64,000 bases of DNA, taken from assembly GCA_946615905.1 (NCBI GenBank), contig CAMOIE010000011.1:39993-103992 (forward strand), given 5' to 3'. The notes below the pieces were generated by a model. That model had not been told where the DNA came from. It searched no databases and saw only the letters and a list, made by a program, of their open reading frames with translations. Shown here one piece after another: positions 42,394 through 51,780 of this stretch. Numbering within the stretch: position 1 is the stretch's first letter; each line of letters starts with the position of its first letter. This stretch comes from an uncultured Treponema sp. GTDB taxonomy: Bacteria; Spirochaetota; Spirochaetia; Treponematales; Treponemataceae. Both the position numbers and the translations under genes were made by a program.

Positions 42394-43881
42394 CTATTTT
42401 TGCGAAAGCGACACGCTGTAGCTGGTCTCGTCACCCTCGCCTGTCTTTGTAACGTTCACCGCAAAATGCTCATCATCTGCCGAAGTGAATTTCACGCTTC
42501 CCATGCCGATGACGCTAACCTCGTAGTCACTAACTCCACGGTCTGCCACGTTTTTCACGGTGGAGTCTGAGTAGTCCACATAGTACGGGAAAATTTTTGT
42601 TACAAGCGTGTCCTTTGAGATTGTGTACGCGGTGTTTGGCTCGTAGCCATCCGCAGGGCGCAAAATCAGGTTCATTTCCGACACATCGATGACCGCCTTG
42701 TATGCCTGGATAAAATCCTTCGTTTTGGCAAAATCGCGCAATGTCGTGGCAAATTCCTTGATTTTCACCCGCTCGGTCTGGAATTCGCCGTTTCTTTGGC
42801 TGAAGCTGTTGATGCCAAGCTCCGCCACACGGACGATATTCTGGTTTTCCGCGCAGGGCTTTACGGAAGAGGGCACTTCGATTGTTCCCGTGTTGATGAC
42901 CGTCGTCACCCCGCCGTCTTTCTGGCTGTTGTACACCAAAATTCCATTTGCCACTGCATAAGGTGCTGCCGCCTCCCCCTGCACACAAGCGCGGAGTATG
43001 CCGTGGTTTACCAAGCTTCCCGATGTGCCGGGGTTCGCCCCGCCGGAAATAGCAAAAGCCCCCGGCATAAAAGGAAACAGCATACCGCCGAGCGGAGATG
43101 CAAGCCGTCCTTCGGAAATAGCAGTGATTTTCCCTGTGTTTATGCCGGAGGTGTCCTTGGTTACCCGCGTAAAAATCGCCCACACGGTGCTGTCGCCCTT
43201 CGCATACACCGAGCCGCTGTTTATGATGTCCACGCCTGTTTCTGTCGTGGTGAGCGCACGAATTGAAAATGTTCGCGCCACATCAATGTGAAGCGTACCG
43301 TTGTTTTCAATCCGCACATTTTTGTCCCCAAGTCCCGCGTTGATTCCGTGGACGTTCGCCCCCGCGCTCCCGCTTCCCGTAAGCGTCACCGTGCCGTTAT
43401 TTATCATCGCCGAGTCCGGACCTGTGTACATCGGATGGCTAAAAAGCTCGCAAGTAGCGTCCGCGTCCTCTTCGTCATATACAAGGTTCAAGTCGCCGTT
43501 GTTTATGAGTTTTGAATTCTTTCCCGCGAACATTCCCCATGCAAATACGGCATCGTACTTGCGTGTGCGGTCTGTGGCAATTTTCAGCTGCTCCTTGAAG
43601 GCTGCGGCTATGTCCTTGTAATGCAAGGTAACCGAGCCGTTATTCGTAAGCGTTGCGTTGTCTGCAGGAACGAGATAGCCTTCCTGTGCGTCAGGTGCGG
43701 TGTCTTTTTCCATAGCCACCATGCCGTAAGAGCAGATGTTCAGGGCACTTTTTCCCATGATGCCACGCTTTACCCACTCAAAAACGCGCTCGCCTTTCGC
43801 TATATTTCCGCTTGATACGATTACGCCGTTATTCGTTGCCGCCTCTCCCGCGCCAACCATAATTTCTTTCGTGCTTTTCAT
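42394..43881 (-). CDS. Autotransporter passenger-like protein without signal peptide or barrel
   Basis: The 495-residue product repeats the motif [ST]-x-NNG-[ST]-[IVL], typical of beta-helical passengers (TLTNNGSV, KLINNGDL and MINNGTV). It aligns along its length with residues about 22-530 of the neighbouring autotransporter at 43894. It begins where that protein's mature part begins (KEIMVGAGEAATNNGVI beside NEITVLAGETAVNDGII) and ends just before the barrel (TSYSVSLSQK beside TSYSVSLVLN). It has no signal peptide and no barrel. A GGGAGAAGG site precedes the ATG, so it may still be translated. It may be a silent donor copy or a decayed duplicate. Confidence 0.7.
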   Translation of the reverse strand: MKSTKEIMVGAGEAATNNGVIVSSGNIAKGERVFEWVKRGIMGKSALNICSYGMVAMEKDTAPDAQEGYLVPADNATLTNNGSVTLHYKDIAAAFKEQLKIATDRTRKYDAVFAWGMFAGKNSKLINNGDLNLVYDEEDADATCELFSHPMYTGPDSAMINNGTVTLTGSGSAGANVHGINAGLGDKNVRIENNGTLHIDVARTFSIRALTTTETGVDIINSGSVYAKGDSTVWAIFTRVTKDTSGINTGKITAISEGRLASPLGGMLFPFMPGAFAISGGANPGTSGSLVNHGILRACVQGEAAAPYAVANGILVYNSQKDGGVTTVINTGTIEVPSSVKPCAENQNIVRVAELGINSFSQRNGEFQTERVKIKEFATTLRDFAKTKDFIQAYKAVIDVSEMNLILRPADGYEPNTAYTISKDTLVTKIFPYYVDYSDSTVKNVADRGVSDYEVSVIGMGSVKFTSADDEHFAVNVTKTGEGDETSYSVSLSQK

Positions 43882-43893
43882 TATGCCTTCTCC

Positions 43894-46317
43894 CTAGAAT
43901 GTGAATTTTCCCGTCAGGTGAATCTGATGATTGCGGCTGTCCGCGCCGAACACGCCTCGATAGCCCGCGTCAATGAAGAACTGACCGATTTTGTGGCGGT
44001 ATGAAAGCTCGAAAAGCCCCTGCACCGCGTCCTCCCGCGCGCCGTCATCGAATTCATCGTCCAGCATGGTGAGCGTCACTTCCGGCGCGTAAAGCCTGCC
44101 GCGAAGCCCTGCCGAGGCGAGCAAACTGCCGCCGTCCTTTTCTTTGGCAAAGTCGTGGATGAACGAAACTTTTGCCGTGCCGTAGAGAGCCTTGTAAGAG
44201 GTCATCTCCATGTCGTAGCCCGCGATGTGATAGCCCATGTAGCTCCACTCAAGTTCGGGAGCGTCAAAGAAGTGCAAGTAAGAAAAGCCGATTTCAGGAC
44301 GGATTTCATTCTGACCCGGAATCTCGAACGTCTTTCCGCCGAAAAGCGACGCATACAGAACGTTCGCGTCGTTAGAACTTTCGCTCAAAAGCGCGTTCCC
44401 CGTCGATTCCGTCATGGCATACTCCGTGTCGCCCGTGGTTCGGAAGAAAGATGCTTGCGCACGAACCCACCAGGTTTCCGCAGGGAAGAGCGCCGCGTGA
44501 AGCCCCGCGCCGAAGCCGCTCAAATCGTTTTCGCTCTGGAATTCGCCGTCGTCCGATTTTGCAAAGGCGTAGCTTCCGTGTACGCCCGCGGTCAAAAGTT
44601 CGCCGAAGCCCCAGTCAAAGCCGAAAAGCCCGCCGAACACGTGGCTGTCCGTGTCGCCGTCGCGCGAAAGGAAAGACGCAAAGGGGCTGACATACACTTT
44701 CCGCGCAAGGCGGTCGGTAGTGTCAAGCTCGCGGTCAATCATGTCCATGTTCAGCCGCACGAAGTCCACGGGAAGCATGGCGGCGGAGGTAACGAGGTCT
44801 TTTGCCGCGCCTGAATCGTTGTTCAAGACAAGCGACACGCTGTAGCTTGTGTCGTCTCCCGTGCCGCTTCGGACCGTGCGCACCGTGTAGAAGTCGGGGA
44901 GCGCGGAAGTGAAGGCAATGCTATCCATGCCCGTAACGGGAACATCGGAGTTAGCGGTACTGGGCATGCTATCTACGGTATAGGTATTGTTGGTGGTATC
45001 TAGCTTCAAATAATAGGTATCGACTTTGGTAACAAGCGTATCGCCCGACACGGTGTAACTCGTTCCCGCTGTATAGCCGTCTGACGGGCGCAAGATGAGG
45101 TTCGCTTCTGAAAAGTCGATTTCGGATCCATACGCCTGGATAAAATCTTTCTTCGCTGCAAAGTCGCGGAGCGTCGTCGCAAAGTCCGTGATTTTTACCG
45201 TTCCATATCCATAATCAAATGTATTAATGCCGATTTCCGAAACGCGGACGATTCCGTTCGGTGCATCACTTGCCGAAACAGAAGAAAAAACATCAATGAT
45301 TCCTGTGTTTTTGAGTGTCGCCGTGCCTACTACTTTGGAAATCGCCATGCCATTTGCGACTGCGTAAGGAGAAGCATTGTCGCCCTGAATATACGCGCGA
45401 ACAATGCCTTCGTTGGAAAGGATTCCCGTATCACTACTACCTTGCGATGCCGCCATAGCAAGTGCACAGGGCATTCCTCCAGCTACCGTACCAGGTCGGG
45501 CATAGCCTAAATACTGAGGAAGTTGACCGTTTGAAATAGCAGTAATATAGCCTGTATTCAGATTTGTTTTGCCTCCGTACAACTGCGTGGCAAGCCCCAA
45601 AACCATTGCATTGCTTCTTGCAAACACTGTGCCAGAGTTTGTGATACAGCCATCTTTGACCGTTCCCGCAAGTGCAAGAGCTCTCACTATATCTGACCTG
45701 TCAAGATCAATATATACTGTTCCATTATTGATGATGTTCACATTGTTTGGAGAAGTCATGCCACGCGCTTGTGCTCCATAACAACCGCTCCCCGTTATCG
45801 CTATGCTTCCGTTGTTTGTGATAGTAGAGCCATCTCCCGCATACATTGCGTGGACGATCAGTTTGTAGGTGCTGTCAGGATCTATATCGTACACAACACT
45901 TATCGTGCCGTTGTTGGTCAGTGTTGAATTCTTCCCCGCAAGCATACCCCTGCCCATTATAGTTTCATACTTTTTCTGTGATTCTATTGTACTATCTTTG
46001 TCATCAAGTTCACTGACATATTGCGCTACCATTTCCTTATAGTTCAAGTTAATAGTGCCGTTGTTCGTAAGTGTAGCGTTTTCGGCATCTGTCAATGTTC
46101 TAAGAATTCTGTTACCAAAAGGCTGGCCCGACTGCGCCGCCATACCGTAAAAATGGATGCTGGTGCTTGCTCCTGCCGTTTTCTGCACTTCGCCGTTCGC
46201 CGTGATTATGCCGTCATTTACGGCTGTTTCTCCCGCAAGGACGGTAATCTCATTTTCTGCAAATACAGGCGTAAGTGCGCAAACAGCTGTCAGTGCTGAT
46301 ACAAAAAATCTTTTCAT
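43894..46317 (-). CDS. Autotransporter with beta-helical passenger and C-terminal barrel
   Basis: The signal peptide MKRFFVSALTAVCALTPVFA is followed by a passenger (about 22-530) of repeated NNG-type turns (TLTNNGTI and ITNNGSI). The C-terminal about 270 residues form a type V autotransporter barrel: LARKVYVSPFASFLSRD..., GGLFGFDWG and a final Phe (HLTGKFTF). The protein should be exposed on or released from the outer membrane. A paralogue lacking both ends lies directly downstream. GGAGGAG precedes the ATG, 18 bp after the ABC exporter stop. Confidence 0.85.
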   Translation of the reverse strand: MKRFFVSALTAVCALTPVFAENEITVLAGETAVNDGIITANGEVQKTAGASTSIHFYGMAAQSGQPFGNRILRTLTDAENATLTNNGTINLNYKEMVAQYVSELDDKDSTIESQKKYETIMGRGMLAGKNSTLTNNGTISVVYDIDPDSTYKLIVHAMYAGDGSTITNNGSIAITGSGCYGAQARGMTSPNNVNIINNGTVYIDLDRSDIVRALALAGTVKDGCITNSGTVFARSNAMVLGLATQLYGGKTNLNTGYITAISNGQLPQYLGYARPGTVAGGMPCALAMAASQGSSDTGILSNEGIVRAYIQGDNASPYAVANGMAISKVVGTATLKNTGIIDVFSSVSASDAPNGIVRVSEIGINTFDYGYGTVKITDFATTLRDFAAKKDFIQAYGSEIDFSEANLILRPSDGYTAGTSYTVSGDTLVTKVDTYYLKLDTTNNTYTVDSMPSTANSDVPVTGMDSIAFTSALPDFYTVRTVRSGTGDDTSYSVSLVLNNDSGAAKDLVTSAAMLPVDFVRLNMDMIDRELDTTDRLARKVYVSPFASFLSRDGDTDSHVFGGLFGFDWGFGELLTAGVHGSYAFAKSDDGEFQSENDLSGFGAGLHAALFPAETWWVRAQASFFRTTGDTEYAMTESTGNALLSESSNDANVLYASLFGGKTFEIPGQNEIRPEIGFSYLHFFDAPELEWSYMGYHIAGYDMEMTSYKALYGTAKVSFIHDFAKEKDGGSLLASAGLRGRLYAPEVTLTMLDDEFDDGAREDAVQGLFELSYRHKIGQFFIDAGYRGVFGADSRNHQIHLTGKFTF

Positions 46318-46335
46318 TTTCTCCTCCAGTGACTG

Positions 46336-48186
46336 TCAGTCGGCAAACTGGCTGTTGTACAGTTCCGCGTACAAGCCGTTTTCAGAAAGCAGGCTTTCGT
46401 GGGTTCCCTGCTCCACGATGTCGCCGTCCTTCATCACCAAAATCAAGTCCGCGTCCTTTATGGTAGAAAGCCTGTGCGCAATGACAAAGCTCGTTCTGCC
46501 CTCAAGCAGCTTGTCCATCGCCTTTTGAATCAAAAGCTCCGTGCGGGTGTCCACGCTGCTGGTCGCCTCGTCCAAAATCAGAATCTTGGGGTCGGCAATC
46601 ATGGCCCTGGCAATCGTCAAAAGCTGCTTCTGTCCCTGTGAAACATTGGAAGCCTCTTCATTAAGAAGCGTGTCGTAGCCTTCGGGCATTGTCTCCAGGA
46701 AATGCTCGATTTGCGAGGAGCGGGCGGCGGCGGTAATCTCTTCTTCCGTAGCCCCGTCCTTGCCGTAGGCGATGTTCTCGCGCATGGTGCCGGAAAAAAG
46801 CCACGTTTCCTGCAAGACCATGCTGAACACGGTGCGGAGGTCATGCCGCGAAAGCTCGTGGATTGGAACGCCGTCGATACGGATTTCCCCGCCGGTCGGC
46901 TCGTAGAAACGCATGAGCAGGTTTACGAGCGTCGTCTTTCCCGCGCCCGTAGGACCGACGATGGCGACCATCTGCCCGGGCTGCACGTGCACGTCGATGT
47001 CGTGCATGAGCGTCTTTTCGGGCGTGTAGCCGAAGCGCAGATGGGAAAAATCCACCGCGCCCAAAAGCGGCTTCCCGTCAATCTTCTCGCCGTCAATCGC
47101 GCGGTACTGCTCCGCCGTCTCCGCTTCTTCCTTCTCGTCAAACACCTCAAACACACGCTCGGCAGAGGCGACGGCGGACTGCAGGTTGTTCAAAATGCTC
47201 GCAATCTGCAAGACAAAACGCTGGTACTGCTTCTGGTACTGGATGAGTGCCGTTATGTTTCCCAGCGAAAGATTTCCGCTTATGAAGAAGAACACGCCCA
47301 TGCCGCAAATGGCGATGTACGAAAGGTTGTTGAAAAACCCGGAAAGCGGATTTATGATGAGCGACAAAAACTGCGCCTTGCGGCTCACCGTGTAGAGCGC
47401 GTCGTTCTTTTTTTCAAATTCCTCGCGTTTCTTATCCTCGTAATGGAACGCCTTGACCACGTTCATGCCGCTGAAAAGCTCTTCCACCGTGCTGTTCAAA
47501 ATGCCCACGTGCTGCCACTGCTGCTTGAAATACATCTGGCTCACCGCAAGAATTTTCTTTGAGAAGAAAACGCCGAGCGAGAGGACGATTATGCAGACGA
47601 CGGTTATCTTCCATGAGATAATCGCCATGAGGATAATGCAGCCGCCAATGGTCAGAATCGATGTGACGATTTGCGTAAGGCTTTGCTGCAACGCCGTGCC
47701 GATGTTGTCGATGTCGTTTGTCATGCGGCTCAGGATGTCGCCCTTTTGCCGGCTGTCAAAATAGCTGAACGGCAATTTCATGAGTTTTTTGTCCACATCG
47801 CGGCGGAGGTTGTACAAGGTCGTCTGAATGATTGAATTCATCGTCACATTCTGGACAAGCGCAAAAAGCATTTCCAAAAGATAGATGCCGCCGAGTACGA
47901 GGGCAAACCTGCCAATCCGCATAAAGTTGAACGGCTCATGCGTCATCACCCGATGCTGGAACGCATCGAGTGCCCGCGCGAACAAATAGGGCGCAAAAAG
48001 CGTGCAGGCTGTCGCCAAAATCGCGCACATCATCGCCAGAACAAGCTTGCCCTTAAGCCGCCCCATGTATGCAAGCAGCCGCTTGAACGAGGCGTTGAAA
48101 TTCTTCGGCTTCGCCTTGCCTTTTTTTGCGGCGTTCGGATTTGCCGCGTTCTTGTTTGCCGCCTGTGGTTCTATAGTCTTGCTCAT
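46336..48186 (-). CDS. ABC exporter subunit (fused permease and ATPase), catalytic-type
   Basis: The 616-residue half-transporter has an N-terminal Lys/Ala/Asn-rich cytosolic tail, six predicted membrane helices (about 35-335) and a C-terminal ATPase with Walker A GPTGAGKTT, signature VSQGQKQ (variant of LSGGQ) and Walker B ILILDEATSSVD with the catalytic Glu. The start codon overlaps the stop of the partner gene by four bases (ATGA), so the two are translationally coupled. Such pairs export lipids, peptides or drugs; the substrate is unknown. Confidence 0.9.
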   Translation of the reverse strand: MSKTIEPQAANKNAANPNAAKKGKAKPKNFNASFKRLLAYMGRLKGKLVLAMMCAILATACTLFAPYLFARALDAFQHRVMTHEPFNFMRIGRFALVLGGIYLLEMLFALVQNVTMNSIIQTTLYNLRRDVDKKLMKLPFSYFDSRQKGDILSRMTNDIDNIGTALQQSLTQIVTSILTIGGCIILMAIISWKITVVCIIVLSLGVFFSKKILAVSQMYFKQQWQHVGILNSTVEELFSGMNVVKAFHYEDKKREEFEKKNDALYTVSRKAQFLSLIINPLSGFFNNLSYIAICGMGVFFFISGNLSLGNITALIQYQKQYQRFVLQIASILNNLQSAVASAERVFEVFDEKEEAETAEQYRAIDGEKIDGKPLLGAVDFSHLRFGYTPEKTLMHDIDVHVQPGQMVAIVGPTGAGKTTLVNLLMRFYEPTGGEIRIDGVPIHELSRHDLRTVFSMVLQETWLFSGTMRENIAYGKDGATEEEITAAARSSQIEHFLETMPEGYDTLLNEEASNVSQGQKQLLTIARAMIADPKILILDEATSSVDTRTELLIQKAMDKLLEGRTSFVIAHRLSTIKDADLILVMKDGDIVEQGTHESLLSENGLYAELYNSQFAD

Positions 48187-49922
48187 GCGCTTTTCTCCTC
48201 TTTGTCTGCGGTCTGTGACTGTGCAATTTCACGGTAGACGGCACACGTTTGCAAAAGTTCCTCATGAGTGCCGCTTCCCACCAGTTTTCCCGCGTCAAGA
48301 ACAAGAATTTTGTCTGCATCTTGAATGGTGCTGACGCGCTGCGCCACGATGACCGTAACGGCGTTCCGCACCTCGGGTTTAAGCATTTTCCTAAGCGCGG
48401 CATCGGTCTTGAAGTCCAGCGCGGAAAAACTGTCGTCAAACAGATACACGTCGGCTTTCTTCACCAAGGCGCGGGCAATTGCAAGCCGCTGCCGCTGCCC
48501 GCCTGAAAAATTCGTGCCGCCCTGAGACACCGCCGTGTTCACGCCGTCTTTCTTTCCGTCCACGAATTCCCTCGATTGCGATACGTCGATGGCGTGCATA
48601 ACCTCGTCTAGCGTCGCATCCGTTTTTCCAAAGCGCATATTGTCAAGGATTGTGCCGGAGAACAAAAACGCCTTTTGCGGCACGATGGCAAGATGCGCGT
48701 TCAAATCTTCAAGCGAGAGATTTCTGATGTCCACGCCGTCCACGCATACAGAGCCTTCGGTTACGTCGTAATGGCGCGAGATGAGGTTCAGGAGCGTGCT
48801 TTTTCCGCTTCCCGTGCCGCCGATAATCGCGATTGTCTCTCCCTTTTTTGCAGAAAAACTGATGTCTGAAAGCACGGGCTTTTCCGCCCCCGGGAACGAG
48901 AACGACACGTGCGAGAAGGCAAGCGAGGCTTCTTCCCCGCCTGAAACCCGCTCTGCTGCCTGAGGAGAAGTCACCGACGGCTCTTTTTCAAGCACTTCGT
49001 TTATGCGCCTTGCAGAAATCTGTCCGCGCGGCAGGATAATCATCATCACGGAGCAGATAGTAAAGGCGGTGAGTATCATCGAAACATACTGCGCGAACGC
49101 CTGCACGTCTCCGTAACTGACACTTCCCGCATCCATGTAATGCGCGCCGAACCATATCAATAGAAGATTCACTGCATTCACAAGGGCGGTCGTGACGGGC
49201 ATAAGGATGAAAATGACAAGCTGCCCCTTTTGTGACCAGAATTTTAGGTCGCGGTTTGCCCCGTCAAAATGCCTTTCCTCAAATTCCTCGCGGTTGAACG
49301 CACGGATGACCCGCATGCCGTTCAATGCTTCGCGCACAAGGCGGTTCACCGTGTCGAGCTTTGTCTGCATGGTCTTGAAGATGTTCATACTGCGGAGCAT
49401 GAAAACGACCATAATCACCACGGCGACGGGAAGAATGACGGCAAGCATCCAGCAAAGGCGGGGAACGGTCAGAAGTGCCACAATAATTCCGCCAAAAAAC
49501 AAGAGCGGGGCGGTAAGGAAGCTTTGTAAAATCTGAATCAGCACCGTCTGTAGCTGCATGATGTCGTTCGTCTGCCGTGAAATGAGCGACGACGTTCCGA
49601 TGCTTTCGATGTCGCCCTGCGAGAGTGTGCAGACATGGGAGAAAAGCGCCTTCCTCACGTCGCGGGAAAAGCCCATGGAAACGCCCGATGAAATGTGGGC
49701 GCACAGAACCGCCACCAGCACGCTCACTACGGCAACGGCGAGCATAATCGCCATGTAGCGGACTGCGACGGCTTGGTTTCCCGCGATTGCGCCCTGGTCG
49801 ATAATCGGCTTTGAGAGCATGGGAAGCACAAGCGAGGACGTGCTTGTCAGAATGGTCATAAGCACCACGGCAAGCACGCCGCCTGTGTAGGGCTTCAAGT
49901 ATTTTGCAAAAAGTTTCAGCAT
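48183..49922 (-). CDS. ABC exporter subunit with degenerate catalytic site
   Basis: The 579-residue half-transporter has six helices (about 15-300) and an ATPase with Walker A GGTGSGKST and signature FSGGQRQ. Walker B ends LFDDS, with Asp in place of the catalytic Glu, so this subunit is probably the non-hydrolysing half of a heterodimer with the neighbour at 46336. Heterodimeric exporters of this kind are common in Firmicutes and spirochaetes. Start and stop overlap with the partner. Confidence 0.9.
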   Translation of the reverse strand: MLKLFAKYLKPYTGGVLAVVLMTILTSTSSLVLPMLSKPIIDQGAIAGNQAVAVRYMAIMLAVAVVSVLVAVLCAHISSGVSMGFSRDVRKALFSHVCTLSQGDIESIGTSSLISRQTNDIMQLQTVLIQILQSFLTAPLLFFGGIIVALLTVPRLCWMLAVILPVAVVIMVVFMLRSMNIFKTMQTKLDTVNRLVREALNGMRVIRAFNREEFEERHFDGANRDLKFWSQKGQLVIFILMPVTTALVNAVNLLLIWFGAHYMDAGSVSYGDVQAFAQYVSMILTAFTICSVMMIILPRGQISARRINEVLEKEPSVTSPQAAERVSGGEEASLAFSHVSFSFPGAEKPVLSDISFSAKKGETIAIIGGTGSGKSTLLNLISRHYDVTEGSVCVDGVDIRNLSLEDLNAHLAIVPQKAFLFSGTILDNMRFGKTDATLDEVMHAIDVSQSREFVDGKKDGVNTAVSQGGTNFSGGQRQRLAIARALVKKADVYLFDDSFSALDFKTDAALRKMLKPEVRNAVTVIVAQRVSTIQDADKILVLDAGKLVGSGTHEELLQTCAVYREIAQSQTADKEEKSA

Positions 49923-49930
49923 ATTTTTTC

Positions 49931-51763
49931 CTAATTTTCCTTTGTAATTCTGCGCATGGGGCGGAACGGATACGCGCCGTTCATTCTGTCAGCGTAGTAG
50001 CCGTCAAAACCGAACTGGAAGTTGCACCCCCAGCCGAACGTGCCGCCGAAAACCGTGGACGACTGATAGAACCCTTGCGGCTTGGTATTCGTGTCCGGGA
50101 ACAGTTCGGGGAAGAACCACTCGCTTCCCTCGTACAAATTGATGAGCGTGGCAAGTTCCTTGAGCGACGGCATTACCCAGTCGTCATAGCCGCCGAGCCT
50201 GAGTTCCTTGCAGAACACGAGCGCGTCTTTTTGCTTTAAAAGCGGTGTCTCTTCCTGCATCCACATAAGGCCGGTCGCCGTGTCCGTCACGGTTTTGTCC
50301 GCGTTCACGATAAAGCGCTCTTTTGAGGGAATGCGGAACGGGTCGTCACCGCCGCTTACCGCACGAACATTCGCGCGCCGTGTCTTTGGATAGGGAACGG
50401 AGCAACCGTAGCCGAAATAAATTCCCCAGGCAAGGTCGGAGTCGGTCTTGCCGCTGACACCCGTCCAATAGCAGTCGCCCTTCGCGTTTGGAAACAGGGC
50501 GCGGTCAATGGCGGGATAGCCATCGTCATAGACTGCAATGCTTCTTAGCTCTTCCCGCCCCGGAAGCCGCCAGTCGGTCTTTCCGAGGTAGTGCATATCG
50601 TTCAGCGCACGGACATATTCATGCGCCTCGTTCCAGGTAAGCAAGACATCCTCATGCGCGTTGTCCCATAAAAGCCCGGTCTGTTCATCGCGCACGGCTT
50701 TGCCGTCCTCCTCCGCCGTATATTTCTGCGCCGTCCACACGCGCTCTGCGTCCAACCCCCAAATTCTATCCGCTGCAACTTCGCGGCCTTTCAGGTCAAA
50801 CGCCTTTGTCTGCCCTGTATGCGTGATAACGAACGGCTTTTTCTCCGTCTGGGAAGCAGGGGCAGGCTTCGCTCCGTCCGCGTAGCGCACTGCGCGGGAA
50901 AGAAGCGGCGCGTCTCTTCCGCCGTAGTAGCCGTCATAGCCCATCGTAAAATTCGTGACCCATGCGAAGTGGTTCTCGAACACGCCGTTTGCCGCGTAGT
51001 GCAGCATCGCCTCGTTTTGCGGCATGGGGAACGCGGAAAAAAGCCAGCTTTGCGCATTCACGTCGAGGTTCAAAATGGTGTTCAGCTCCTTGATATTCGG
51101 AAGCCGCCAGTCGCTGTAGCCTGCAAGGGAAAGATTCGCGCAGAATTTTTCCGCTTGTTTTGGTCCCATGCGCGGGTTCGTGTCTTTCTGCCACATAAGA
51201 CCTGTCGCCGCGTCCGTTACCGTGCCGTCGCCGTTGTCGGTAAAGCGGCTTGCATCGCTCTCGCCAAAACGCCGGTCGTTTCCACTACGCACGGCAAGCA
51301 CGAAATTCTTAGCGTCCTGCCGTTTTGCAATGCCGCTTCCGAAACCTGAATACAGCACCCAGGAAAAATAGTCTTGCAAGCGGTAGACGTTCTTCGTCCA
51401 GTAGTCGCCCACGGGACAATTTCCGAAAATGAGTGGAATCACGCCGTCCGTTCGGCTGTAGTCCATGATTGAGCGCAGTTCGTCCTTATTCGGCACCCGC
51501 CAGTCGTCATAGCCGCCGAATTTCGCCGTGTTCAGTTCAGAGGCGTGAACATCGGCAGCCTCAGAAAAGGTGAACGTCTTTCCGCCAAAGTTCACATCGG
51601 ATTCGTTCGGAGATTTTACTTCCCAGTACAGTCCTGTGTTTTCGTCAAAGATGACGCGCACTCCGCCGGCATAGTCTGCGCCGGTTGCACATTCTTTTCC
51701 CGCGCCATCGAATTTACGGAACGGGGATACGGGATATGCTGCAAGTGATTCAAAAAGTTTCAT
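49931..51763 (-). CDS. Four-repeat Lcl/DUF1566 domain protein
   Basis: The 610-residue product contains four copies of a roughly 150-residue domain, each with DD(W)R(V/L)P(N/S/G)...(E/K)L and DTATGLMW-type strands (KFGGYDDWRVPNKDEL, AGYSDWRLPNIKEL, GKTDWRLPGREEL and GGYDDWVMPSLKEL). This matches the Lcl C-terminal domain (DUF1566), known from surface and collagen-like proteins. No signal peptide is visible at the N-terminus, which is odd for that family. It lies 8 bp before the ABC exporter gene. Confidence 0.75.
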   Translation of the reverse strand: MKLFESLAAYPVSPFRKFDGAGKECATGADYAGGVRVIFDENTGLYWEVKSPNESDVNFGGKTFTFSEAADVHASELNTAKFGGYDDWRVPNKDELRSIMDYSRTDGVIPLIFGNCPVGDYWTKNVYRLQDYFSWVLYSGFGSGIAKRQDAKNFVLAVRSGNDRRFGESDASRFTDNGDGTVTDAATGLMWQKDTNPRMGPKQAEKFCANLSLAGYSDWRLPNIKELNTILNLDVNAQSWLFSAFPMPQNEAMLHYAANGVFENHFAWVTNFTMGYDGYYGGRDAPLLSRAVRYADGAKPAPASQTEKKPFVITHTGQTKAFDLKGREVAADRIWGLDAERVWTAQKYTAEEDGKAVRDEQTGLLWDNAHEDVLLTWNEAHEYVRALNDMHYLGKTDWRLPGREELRSIAVYDDGYPAIDRALFPNAKGDCYWTGVSGKTDSDLAWGIYFGYGCSVPYPKTRRANVRAVSGGDDPFRIPSKERFIVNADKTVTDTATGLMWMQEETPLLKQKDALVFCKELRLGGYDDWVMPSLKELATLINLYEGSEWFFPELFPDTNTKPQGFYQSSTVFGGTFGWGCNFQFGFDGYYADRMNGAYPFRPMRRITKEN

Positions 51764-51780
51764 ATATAAATTCCTCGCTC

